NCBI RefSeq assembly: GCF_000003605.2
Contig: NW_003119269.1
Location: 1-47,062, forward strand
Length of the DNA: 47,062 nucleotides
From: Saccoglossus kowalevskii
Lineage: Eukaryota; Hemichordata; Enteropneusta; Harrimaniidae
Direction of reading: 5' to 3'
The notes beneath the pieces are model-generated. The model was not told the origin of the DNA. It searched no databases and saw only the letters and a program-made list of their open reading frames with translations. Position numbers and translations under genes: made by a program. The first letter of the stretch is position 1. Each line of letters opens with the position of its first letter. Shown here piece by piece: positions 28,481 through 42,500 of this stretch.

Positions 28481-31400
28481 TACACTGCATCACTCATAGA
28501 AATACAGTCACAGAATACACTGCATCACTCATAGAAATACAGTCACAAGATACACTGCATCACTCATAGAAATACAGTCACAGGATACACTGCATCACTC
28601 ATAGAAATACAGTCACAAGATACACTGCGTCACTCATGAAAATACAGTCTCAGGATACACTGCATCACTTATGAAAATACAATCACAGGATACACTGCAT
28701 CACTCATAGAAATACAGTCACAGGATACACTGCATCACTCATAGAAATACAGTCACAGGATACACTGCATTACTCATAGAAAGACAGTCACAGAATACAC
28801 TGCATCACTCATTGAAATACAGTCACAGGATACACTGCATCACTCATAGAAATACAGTCACAGAATATACTGCATCACTCATAGAAATACAGTCACAGGA
28901 TACACTGCATCACTCATAGAAATACAGTCACAGAATACACTGCATCACTCATAGAAATACAGTCACAGGATACACTGCATCACTCATAGAAAGACAGTCA
29001 CAGGATACACTACATTACTCATAGAAATACAGTCACAGAATACACTGCATCACTCATAGAAATACAGTCACAGGATACACTGCATCACTCATAGAAATAC
29101 AGTCACAGAATACACTGCATCACTCATAGAAATACAGTCACAGGATACACTGCATCACTCATAGAAATACAGTCACAAGATACACTGCATCACTCATAGA
29201 AATACAGTCACAGAATACACTGCATCACTCATAGAAATACAGTCACAGGATACACTGCGTCACTCATGAAAATACAGTCACAGAATACACTGCATCACTC
29301 ATGGAAATACAGTCACAAGATACACTGCATCACTCATAGAAATACAGTCACAAGATACACTGCGTCACTCATGAAAATACAGTCACAGGATACACTGCAT
29401 CACTCATAGAAATACAGTCACAGGATACACTGCATCACTCATGTAAATACAGTCACAGAATACACTGCATCACTCATAGAAATACAGTCACAAGATACAC
29501 TGCGTCACTCATGAAAATACAGTCTCAGAATACACTGCATCACTCATAGAAATACAGTCACAGGATACACTGCATCACTCATAGAAATACAGTCACAGGA
29601 TACACTGCATCACTCATAGAAATACAGTCACAGAATACACTGCATCACTCATAGGAATACAGTCACAAGATACACTGCATCACTCATAGAAATACAGTCA
29701 CAGAATACACTGCATCACTCATAGAAATACAGTCACAGGATACACTGCATCACTCATAGAAATACAGTCACAGGATACACTGCATCACTCATAGAAATAC
29801 AGTCACAGGATACACTGCATCACTCATAGAAATACAGTCACAAGATACACTGCATCACTCATAGAAATACAGTCACAGAATACACTGCATCACTCATAGA
29901 AATACAGTCACAGGATACACTGCGTCACTCATGAAAATACAGTCACAGAATACACTGCATCACTCATGGAAATACAGTCACAAGATACACTGCATCACTC
30001 ATAGAAATACAGTCACAAGATACACTGCGTCACTCATGAAAATACAGTCACAGGATACACTGCATCACTCATAGAAATACAGTCACAGGATACACTGCAT
30101 CACTCATGTAAATACAGTCACAGAATACACTGCATCACTCATAGAAATACAGTCACAAGATACACTGCGTCACTCATGAAAATACAGTCTCAGAATACAC
30201 TGCATCACTCATAGAAATACAGTCACAGGATACACTGCATCACTCATAGAAATACAGTCACAGGATACACTGCGTCACCCCTGAAAATACAGTCTCAGGA
30301 TACACTGCATCACTTATCAAAATACAGTCACAGGATACACTGCATCACTCATAGAAATACAGTCACAGGATACACTGCATCACTCATAGAAATACAGTCA
30401 CAGGATACACTGCGTCACTCATGGAAATACAGTCTCAGGATACACTGCATCACTTATAGAAATACAGTCACAGGATACACTGCATCACTCATAGAAATGC
30501 AGTCAGAGGATACACTGCATCACTTATGGGAATACAGTCACATGATACACTGCATCACTCATAGAAATACAGTCACAGGATACACTGCATAACTCAGAGA
30601 AATACAGTCACAGGATACACTGCATCACTCATAGAAATACAGTCACAGAATACACTGCATCACTCATAGAAATACAATCACAAGATACACTGCTCCACTC
30701 ATAGAAATACAGTCATATAATACACTGCATCACTCATAGAAATACAGTCACAGGATACACTGCATCACTCATAGAAATACAGTCACAGGATACACTGCAT
30801 CACTCATAGAAATACAGTCAGAGGATACACTGCATCACTCATAGAAATACAGTCACAGGATACACTGCATCACTCATAGAAATACAGTCACAAGATACAC
30901 TGCATCACTCATAGAAATACAGTCACAGAATACACTGCATCACTCATAGAAATACAGTCACAAGATACACTGCATCACTCATAGAAATACAGTCACAAGA
31001 TACACTGCATCACTCATAGAAATACAGTCACAGAATACACTGCATCACTCATAGAAATACAGTCACAGAATACACTGCATCACTCATAGAAATACAGTCA
31101 CAGGATACACTGCATAACTCATAGAAATACAGTCACAGGATACACTGCATCACTCATTGAAATACAGTCACAGGATACACTGCATCACTCATTGAAATAC
31201 AGTCACAGAATATACTGCATCACTCATAGAAATACAGTCACAGGATACACTGCATCACTCATAGAAATACAGTCACAGAATACACTGCATCACTCATAGA
31301 AAGACAGCCACAGGATACACTACATTACTCATAGAAATACAGTCACAGAATACACTGCATCACTCATAGAAATACAGTCACAGGATACACTGCATCACTC

Positions 31401-33240
31401 ATAGAAATACAGTCACAGAATACACTGCATCACTCATAGAAATACAGTCACAGGATACACTGCATCACTCATAGAAATACAATCACAAGATACACTGCAT
31501 CACTCATAGAAATACAGTCACAGGATACACTGCGTCACTCATGAAAATACAGTCACAGAATACACTGCATCACTCATGGAAATACAGTCACAAGATACAC
31601 TGCATCACTCATAGAAATACAGTCACAAGATACACTGCGTCACTCATGAAAATACAGTCACAGGATACACTGCATCACTCATAGAAATACAGTCACAGGA
31701 TACACTGCATCACTCATGTAAATACAGTCACAGAATACACTGCATCACTCATAGAAATACAGTCACAAGATACACTGCGTCACTCATGAAAATACAGTCT
31801 CAGAATACACTGCATCACTCATAGAAATACAGTCACAGGATACACTGCATCACTCATAGAAATACAGTCACAGGATACACTGCGTCACCCCTGAAAATAC
31901 AGTCTCAGGATACACTGCATCACTTATCAAAATACAGTCACAGGATACACTGCATCACTCATAGAAATACAGTCACAGGATACACTGCATCACTCATAGA
32001 AAATACAGTCACAGGATACACTGCATCACTCATAGAAATACAGTCACAGAATATACTGCATCACTCATAGAAATACAGTCACAGGATACACTGCATAACT
32101 CATAGAAATACAGTCACAGGATACACTGCATCACTCATAGAAATACAGTCACAGAATACACTGCATCACTCATAGAAATACAGTCACAGGATACACTGCA
32201 TCACTCATAGAAAGACAGTCACAGGATACACTACATTACTCATAGAAATACAGTCACAGAATACACTGCATCACTCATAGAAATACAGTCACAGGATACA
32301 CTGCATCACTCATAGAAATACAGTCACAGAATACACTGCATCACTCATAGAAATACAGTCACAAGATACACTGCATCACTCATAGAAATACAGTCACAGA
32401 ATACACTGCATCACTCATAGAAATACAGTCACAAGATACACTGCGTCACTCATGAAAATACAGTCTCAGGATACACTGCATCACTCATATAAATACAGTC
32501 ACTGGATACACTGCATCACTCATAGAAATACAGTCACAGAATACATCGCATCACTCATAGAAATACAGTCACAAGATACACTGCATCACTCATAGAAATA
32601 CAGTCACACAAAACACTGCATCACTCATAGAAATACAGTCACAGGATACACTGCAACACTCATAGAAATACAGTCACAGGATACACTGCATTATTCATAG
32701 AAATACAGTCACAGGATACACTGCGTCACCCCTGAAAATACAGTCTCAGAGATACACTGCATCACTTATCAAAATACAGTCACAGGATACATTTGCATCA
32801 CTCATAGAAACACAGTCACTGGATACACTGCATCACTCATAGAAATGTAGTCAGAGGATACACTGCATCACTCATAGAAATACAATCACAAGATACACTG
32901 CATCACTCATAGAAATACAGTCACAGGATACACTGCGTCACTCATGAAAATACAGTCACAGAATACACTGCATCACTCATGGAAATACAGTCACAAGATA
33001 CACTGCATCACTCATAGAAATACAGTCACAAGATACACTGCGTCACTCATGAAAATACAGTCACAGGATACACTGCATCACTCATAGAAATACAGTCACA
33101 GGATACACTGCATCACTCATGTAAATACAGTCACAGAATACACTGCATCACTCATAGAAATACAGTCACAAGATACACTGCGTCACTCATGAAAATACAG
33201 TCTCAGAATACACTGCATCACTCATAGAAATACAGTCACA
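28481..33240 (+). repeat. Module family with landmarks 350 bp apart, copies 1-4
   Basis: The gcgtcactcatgaaa landmark (followed by a catgg unit) occurs at 29,258, 29,923 (665 bp), 31,533 (1,610 bp) and 32,936. The cgtcacccct landmark follows 350 bp later at 30,273, 31,883 and 33,286, the last just inside the next block. It also occurs alone at 32,724. The copy at 29,258 lacks it and instead contains cataggaatac near 29,650, matching 43,508 at an offset of 13,857. Three one-base gains fall close together near 31,998, 32,748 and 32,790. Confidence 0.84.
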
Positions 33241-36200
33241 GGATACACTGCATCACTCATAGAAATACAGTCACAGGATACACTGCGTCACCCCTGAAAA
33301 TACAGTCTCAGGATACACTGCATCACTTATCAAAATACAGTCACAGGATACACTGCATCACTCATAGAAATACTGTCACAGGATACACTGCATCACTCAT
33401 AGAAATACAGTCACAGGATACACTGCGTCACTCATGGAAATACAGTCTCAGGATACACTGCATCACTTATAGAAATACAGTCACAGGATACACTGCATCA
33501 CTCATAGAAATGCAGTCAGAGGATACACTGCATCACTTATGGGAATACAGTCACATGATACACTGCATCACTCATAGAAATACAGTCACAGGATACACTG
33601 CATCACTCATAGAAATACAGTCACAGAATACACTGCATCACTCATAGAAATACAGTCACAAGATACACTGCATCACTCATAGAAATACAGTCACAAGATA
33701 CACTGCATCACTCATAGAAATACAGTCACAGAATACACTGCATCACTCATAGAAATACAGTCACAGAATACAGTGCATCACTCATAGAAATACAGTCACA
33801 GGATACACTGCATAACTCATAGAAATACAGTCACAGGATACACTGCATCACTCATTGAAATACAGTCACAGGATACACTGCATCACTCATTGAAATACAG
33901 TCACAGAATATACTGCATCACTCATAGAAGTACAGTCACAGAATACACTGCATCACTCATAGAAATACAGTCACAGGGTACACTGCATCACTCATAGAAG
34001 TACAGTCACAGAATACACTGCATCACTCATAGAAATACAGTCACAGGATACACTGCATCACTCATAGAAATACAGTCACAGAATACACTGCATCACTCAT
34101 AGAAATACAGTCACAAGATACACTGCACCACTCATAGAAATACAGTCACAGAATACACTGCATCACTCATAGAAATACAGTCACAGGATACTTTGCATCA
34201 CTCATAGGAATACAGTCACAAGATACACTGCATCACTCATAGAAATACAGTCACAGGATACTTTGCATCACTCACAGAAATACAGTCACAGAATACACTG
34301 CATCACTCATAGAAACACAGTCACTGGATACACTGCATCACTCATAGAAATGTAGTCAGAGGATACACTGCATCACTTATGGGAATACAGTCACAGGATA
34401 CACTGCATCACTCATGAAAATACAGTCACAGGATACACTGCATCACTAATATAAATACAGTCACAGAATACACTGCATCACTCATAGAAATACAGTCACA
34501 AGATACACTCCATCACGTATAGAAATACAGTCACAAGATACACTGCATCACTTATAGAAATACAGTCACAGAATACACTGCATCACTCATAGAAACACAG
34601 TCACTGGATACACTGCATCACTCATAGAAATGTAGTCAGAGGATACACTGCATCACTTATGGGAATACAGTCACAGGATACACTGCATCACTCATGAAAA
34701 TACAGTCACAGGATACACTGCATCACTAATATAAATACAGTCACAGAATACACTGCATCACTCATAGAAATACAGTCACAAGATACACTCCATCACGTAT
34801 AGAAATACAGTCACAAGATACACTGCATCACTCATAGAAATACAGTCACAGGATACACTGCATCACTAATATAAATACAGTCACAGAATACACTGCATCA
34901 CTCATAGAAATACAGTCACAGAATACACTGCATCACTCATAGAAATACAGTCACAGAATATACTGCATCACTAATAGAAATACAGTCACAAGATACACTG
35001 CATCACTCATAGAAATACAGTCACAAGATACACTGCATCACTCATAGAAATACAGTCACAGAATACACTGCATCACTCATAGAAATACAGTCACAGAATA
35101 CACTGCATCACTAATAGAAATACAGTCACAGAATACACTGCATCACTCATAGAAATACAGTCACAGGATACACTGCATCACTCATAGAAATGCAGTCACA
35201 GGATACACTGCATCACTTATGGCAATACAGTCACAGGATACACTGCATCACTCATAGAAATACAGTCACAGGATACACTGCATAACTCATAGAAATACAG
35301 TCACAGGATACACTGCATCACTTATGAAAATACAGTCACAGGATACACTGCATCACATTTGAAAATACAGTCACAGGATACACTGCATCACTCATAGAAA
35401 TACAGTCACAGGATACACTGCATCACTTATGAAAATACAGTCACAGGATACACTGCATCACTCATAGAAATACAGTCACAGGATACACTGCATCACTCAT
35501 AGAAATGCAGTCACAGGATACACTGCATCACTTATGGGAATACAGTCACAGGATACACTGCATCACTTATGGGAATACAGTCACAGGATACACTGCATCA
35601 CTCATAGAAATACAGTCACAGGATACACTGCATTACTCATGAAAATACAGTCACAGGATACACTGCATCACTAATGTAAATACAATCACAGAATACACTG
35701 CATCACTCATAGAAATACAGTCACAAGATACACTGCATCACTCATAGAAATACAGTCACAGGATACACTGCATTACTCATAGAAAGACAGTCACAGAATA
35801 CACTGCATCACTCATTGAAATACAGTCACAGGATACACTGCATCACTCATAGAAATACAGTCACAGAATATACTGCATCACTCATAGAAATACAGTCACA
35901 GGATACACTGCATCACTCATAGAAATACAGTCACAGAATATCCTGCATCACTCATAGAAATATAGTCACAGGATACACTGCATCACTCATAGAAATACAG
36001 TCACAGAATACACTGCATCACTCATAGAAATACAGTCACAGGATACACTGCATCACTCATAGAAATACAGTCACAGGATACACTGCGTCACCCCTGAAAA
36101 TACAGTCTCAGGATACACTGCATCACTTATCAAAATACAGTCACAGGATACACTGCATCACTCATAGAAATACTGTCACAGGATACACTGCATCACTCAT

Positions 36201-36800
36201 AGAAATACAGTCACAGGATACACTGCGTCACTCATGGAAATACAGTCTCAGGATACACTGCATCACTTATAGAAATACAGTCACAGGATACACTGCATCA
36301 CTCATAGAAATGCAGTCAGAGGATACACTGCATCACTTATGGGAATACAGTCACATGATACACTGCATCACTCATAGAAATACAGTCACAGGATACACTG
36401 CATCACTCATAGAAATACAGTCACAGAATACACTGCATCACTCATAGAAATACAGTCACAAGATACACTGCATCACTCATAGAAATACAGTCACAAGATA
36501 CACTGCATCACTCATAGAAATACAGTCACAGAATACACTGCATCACTCATAGAAATACAGTCACAGAATACAGTGCATCACTCATAGAAATACAGTCACA
36601 GGATACACTGCATAACTCATAGAAATACAGTCACAGGATACACTGCATCACTCATTGAAATACAGTCACAGGATACACTGCATCACTCATTGAAATACAG
36701 TCACAGAATATACTGCATCACTCATAGAAGTACAGTCACAGAATACACTGCATCACTCATAGAAATACAGTCACAGGGTACACTGCATCACTCATAGAAG
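33241..36800 (+). repeat. 2,800-bp displaced duplication with C-type units between
   Basis: About 33,250-34,010 and 36,050-36,810 match at an offset of exactly 2,800 bp (80 units). They share private variants: gaaatactgtcac (33,370; 36,170), acagtgcatc (33,770; 36,570) and cacagggtac (33,974; 36,774). Between them lie two gaaatgtagt cassettes only 280 bp apart (34,347 and 34,627) and a C-type run ending in gtaaatacaa at 35,676. Confidence 0.86.
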
Positions 36801-37756
36801 TACAGTCACAGAATATACTGCATCACTCATAGAAATACAGTCACAGGATACACTGCATAACTCATAGAAATACAGTCACAGGATACACTGCATCACTCAT
36901 AGAAATACAGTCACAGAATACACTGCATCACTCATAGAAATACAGTCACAGGATACACTGCATCACTCATAGAAAGACAGTCACAGGATACACTACATTA
37001 CTCATAGAAATACAGTCACAGAATACACTGCATCACTCATAGAAATACAGTCACTGGATACACTGCATCACTCATAGAAATACAGTCAGAGGATACACTG
37101 CATCACTCATGGAAATACAGTCACAGGATACACTGCATCACTCATGGAAATACAGTCACAGAATACACTGCATCACTCATAGAAATACAGTCACATGATA
37201 CACTGCATCACTCATAGAAATACAGTCACATGATACACTGCATCACTCATAGAAATACAGTCTCAGGATACACTGCATCACTTATCAAAATACAGTCACA
37301 GGATACACTGCATCACTCATAGAAAGACAGTCACAGAATACACTGCATCACTCATAGAAATACAGTCACAGGATACACTGCATCACTCATAGAAATACAG
37401 TCACAGAATATACTGCATCACTCATAGAAAGACAGTCACAGAATACACTGCATCACTCATAGAAATACATTCACAGGATACACTGCATCACTCATAGAAA
37501 TACAGTCACAGAATATACTGCATCACTCATAGAAATACAGTCACAGGATACACTGCGTCACTCATAGAAATACAGTCACAGGATACACTGCATAACTCAT
37601 AGAAATACAGTCACAGGATACACTGCATCACTCATGGAAATACAGTCACAGAATACACTGCATCACTCATAGAAATACAGTCACATGATACACTGCATCA
37701 CTCATAGAAATACAGTCACAGGATACACTGCATCACTCATAGAAATACAGTCACAG

Positions 37757-37789
37757 GATACACTGCATTTCATAAAAATACAGTCACAG
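37757..37789 (+). repeat. 33-bp unit, second cluster
   Basis: 34-bp unit at 37,841. Shares cacttatggaaat downstream with the copy at 5,671. Confidence 0.92.
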
Positions 37790-38560
37790 GATACACCGCA
37801 TCACTCATGGAAATACAGTCACAGAATACACTGCATCACTCATGGAATACAGTCACAGGATACACTGCATCACTCAAGGAAATACAGTCACAGAATACAC
37901 TGCATCACTTATGGAAATACAGTCACAGGATACACTGCATCACTCATGGAAATACAGTCACAGAATACACTGCATCACTCATAGAAATACAGTCACATGA
38001 TACACTGCATCACTCATAGAAATACAGTCACAGAATACACTGCATCACTCATAGAAATACAGTCACAGGATACACTGCATCACTCATAGAAATACAGTCA
38101 CAGGATACACTACATCACTCATAGAAATACAGTCACAAGATACACTGCATCACTCATAGAAATACAGTCACAAGATACACTGCATCACTCATAGAAAGAC
38201 AGTCACAGGATACACTGCATAACTCATAGAAATACAGTCACATGATACACCGCATCACTCATGGAAATGCAGTCACAGGATACACTGCATCACTCATAGA
38301 AATACAGTCACAGGATACACTGCATCACTCATAAAAATACAGTCACAGAATACATCGCATCACTCATAGAAATACAGTCACAAAATACACTGCATCACTC
38401 ATAGAAATACAGTCACAGGATATACACTCCATCACTCATGGAAATACAGTCACAGAATACACTGCATCACTCATGGAAATACAGTCACAGAATACACTGC
38501 ATCACTCATAGAAATACAGTCACATGATACACTGCATCACTCATAGAAATACAGTCACAG

Positions 38561-38593
38561 GATACACTGTATTTCATAAAAATACAGTCACAG
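38561..38593 (+). repeat. 33-bp unit with 37-bp partner, second cluster
   Basis: 37-bp unit at 38,419; ctgtatttcat as at 5,671; downstream acggcatcactcaagg and no 34-bp unit, as at 4,693. It is a hybrid of those two cassettes. Confidence 0.92.
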
Positions 38594-39328
38594 GATACAC
38601 CGCATCACTCATGGAAATACAGTCACAGAATACACTGCATCACTCATGGAAATACAGTCACAGGATACACGGCATCACTCAAGGAAATACAGTCACAGAA
38701 TACACTGCATCACTCATGGAAATACAGTTACAGGATACACTGCATCACTCATGGAAATACAGTCACAGAATACACTGCATCACTCATAGAAATACAGTCA
38801 CAAGATACACAGCATCACTCATAGAAATACAGTCACATGATACACTGCATCACTCATAGAAATACAGTCACAGAATACACTGCATCACTCATAGAAATAC
38901 AGTCACAGGATACACTGCATCACTCATAGAAATACAGTCACAGGATACACTACATCACTCATAGAAATACAGTCACAAGATACACTGCATCACTCATAGA
39001 AAGACAGTCACAGAATACACTGCATCACTCATAGAAATACATTCACAGGATACACTGCATCACTCATAGAAATACAGTCACAGAATATACTGCATCACTC
39101 ATAGAAATACAGTCACAGGATACACTGCGTCACTCATAGAAATACAGTCACAGGATACACTGCATAACTCATAGAAATACAGTCACAGGATACACTGCAT
39201 CACTCATGGAAATACAGTCACAGAATACACTGCATCACTCATAGAAATACAGTCACATGATACACTGCATCACTCATAGAAATACAGTCACAGGATACAC
39301 TGCATCACTCATAGAAATACAGTCACAG

Positions 39329-39361
39329 GATACACTGCATTTCATAAAAATACAGTCACAG
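39329..39361 (+). repeat. 33-bp unit, last in window
   Basis: 34-bp unit at 39,413. The downstream tail is the acaatcacaag/gcataac type of 10,184 and 15,889, not the usual tail of the 34-bp cassettes. Confidence 0.92.
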
Positions 39362-39590
39362 GATACACCGCATCACTCATGGAAATACAGTCACAGAATA
39401 CACTGCATCACTCATGGAATACAGTCACAGGATACACTGCATCACTCAAGGAAATACAGTCACAGAATACACTGCATCACTCATGGAAATACAGTCACAG
39501 GATACACTGCATCACTCATGGAAATACAGTCACAGGATACACTGCATCACTCATAGAAATACAATCACAAGATACACTGCATAACTCATA

Positions 39591-42500
39591 GAAATACAGT
39601 CATAGAATACACTGCATCACTCATAGAAATACAGTCACAGGATACACTGCATCACTCATAGAAATACAGTCACAGGATACACTGCATCACTCATAGAAAT
39701 GCAGTCAGAGGAGACACTGCATCACTTATGGGAATACAGTCACATGATACACTGCATCACTCATAGAAATACAGTCACAGGATACACTGCATCACTCATA
39801 GAAATACAGTCACAGAATACACTGCATCACTCATAGAAATACAGTCACAGGATACACTGCATCACTCATAGAAATACAGTGTCAGAATACACTGCATCAC
39901 TCATAGAAATACAGTCACAAGATACACTGCACCACTCATAGAAATACAGTCACAGAATACACTACATCACTCATAGAAATACAGTCACAGGATACTTTGC
40001 ATCACTCACAGAAATACAGTCACAGAATACACTGCATCACTCATAGAAACACAGTCACTGGATACACTGCATCACTCATAGAAATGTAGTCAGAGGATAC
40101 ACTGCATCACTTATGGGAATACAGTCACAGGATACACTGCATCACTCATGAAAATACAGTCACAGGATACACTGCATCACTAATGTAAATACAGTCACAG
40201 AATACACTGCATCACTCATAGAAATACAGTCACAAGATACACTCCATCACGTATAGAAATACAGTCACAAGATACACTGCATCACTCATAGAAATACAGT
40301 CACAGGATACACTGCATCACTAATATAAATACAGTCACAGAATACACTGCATCACGTATAGAAATACAGTCACAAGATACACTGCATCACTCATAGAAAT
40401 ACAGTCACAGAATACACTGCATCACTCATAGAAACACAGTCACTGGATACACTGCATCACTCATAGAAATGTAGTCAGAGGATACACTGCATCACTTATG
40501 GGAATACAGTCACACGATACACTGCATCACTCATGAAAATACAGTCACAGGATACACTGCATCACTAATATAAATACAGTCACAGAATACACTGCATCAC
40601 TCATAGAAATACAGTCACAAGATACACTCCATCACGTATAGAAATACAATCACAAGATACACTGCATCACTCATAGAAATACAGTCACAGGATACACTGC
40701 ATCACTAATATAAATACAGTCACAGAATACACTGCATCACTCATAGACATACAGTCACAGAATACACTGCATCACTCATAGAAATACAGTCACAGAATAT
40801 ACTGCATCACTAATAGAAATACAGTCACAAGATACACTGCATCACTCATAGAAATACAGTCACAAGATACACTGCATCACTCATAGAAATACAGTCACAG
40901 AATACACTGCATCACTCATATAAATACAGTCACAGAATACACTGCATCACTAATAGAAATACAGTCACAGAATACACTGCATCACTCATAGAAATACAGT
41001 CACAGGATACACTGCATCACTCATAGAAATGCAGTCACATGATACACTGCATCACTTATGGCAATACAGTCACAGGATACACTGCATCACTCATAGAAAT
41101 ACAGTCACAGGATACACTGCATAACTCATAGAAATACAGTCACAGGATACACTGCATCACTTATGAAAATACAGTCACAGGATACACTGCATCACTTATG
41201 AAAATACAGTCACAGGATACACTGCATCACTCATAGAAATACAGTCACAGGATACACTGCATCACTTATGAAAATACAGTCACAGGATACACTGCATCAC
41301 TCATAGAAATACAGTCACAGGATACACTGCATCACTCATAGAAATGCAGTCACAGGATACACTGCATCACTTATGGGAATACAGTCACAGGATACACTGC
41401 ATCACTTATGGGAATACAGTCACAGGATACACTGCATCACTCATAGAAATACAGTCACAGGATACACTGCATTACTCATGAAAATACAGTCACAGGATAC
41501 ACTGCATCACTAATGTAAATACAATCACAGAATACACTGCATCACTCATAGAAATACAGTCACAAGATACACTGCATCACTCATAGAAATACAGTCACAG
41601 GATACACTGCATTACTCATAGAAAGACAGTCACAGAATACACTGCATCACTCATAGAAATACAGTCACAGAATATACTGCATCACTTATAGAAATACAGT
41701 CACAAGATACACTGCATCACTCATAGAAATACAGTCACAAGATACACTGCATCACTCATAGAAATACAGTCACAGAATACACTGCATCACTCATAGAAAT
41801 ACAGTCACAGAATACACTGCATCACTAATAGAAATACAGTCACAGAATACACTGCATCACTCATAGAAATACAGTCACAGGATACACTGCATCACTCATA
41901 GAAATGCAGTCACAGGATACACTGCATCACTTATGGCAATACAGTCACAGGATACACTGCATCACTCATAGAAATACAGTCACAGGATACACTGCATAAC
42001 TCATAGAAATACAGTCACAGGATACACTGCATCACTTATGAAAATACAGTCACAGGATACACTGCATCACTTATGAAAATACAGTCACAGGATACACTGC
42101 ATCACTCATAGAAATACAGTCACAGGATACACTGCATCACTTATGAAAATACAGTCACAGGATACACTGCATCACTCATAGAAATACAGTCACAGGATAC
42201 ACTGCATCACTCATAGAAATGCAGTCACAGGATACACTGCATCACTTATGGGAATACAGTCACAGGATACACTGCATCACTTATGGGAATACAGTCACAG
42301 GATACACTGCATCACTCATAGAAATACAGTCACAGGATACACTGCATTACTCATGAAAATACAGTCACAGGATACACTGCATCACTAATGTAAATACAAT
42401 CACAGAATACACTGCATCACTCATAGAAATACAGTCACAAGATACACTGCATCACTCATAGAAATACAGTCACAGGATACACTGCATTACTCATAGAAAG

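Larger units (their letters stand above)
36801..39590 (+). repeat. Second cluster of the 1,152-bp family
   Basis: After the cacagggtac unit the sequence switches to the order seen near 26.2 kb (catagaagtac, gaatatactg, gcataac). It contains cttatcaaaa at 37,283 and 33-bp units at 37,757, 38,561 and 39,329. The middle one carries the upstream 37-bp unit (38,419) and features otherwise found near 4.7 kb and 5.7 kb. The stretch after 39,329 resembles the downstream side of 15,889 (acaatcacaag, gcataac, gtcagagg). Confidence 0.83.
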
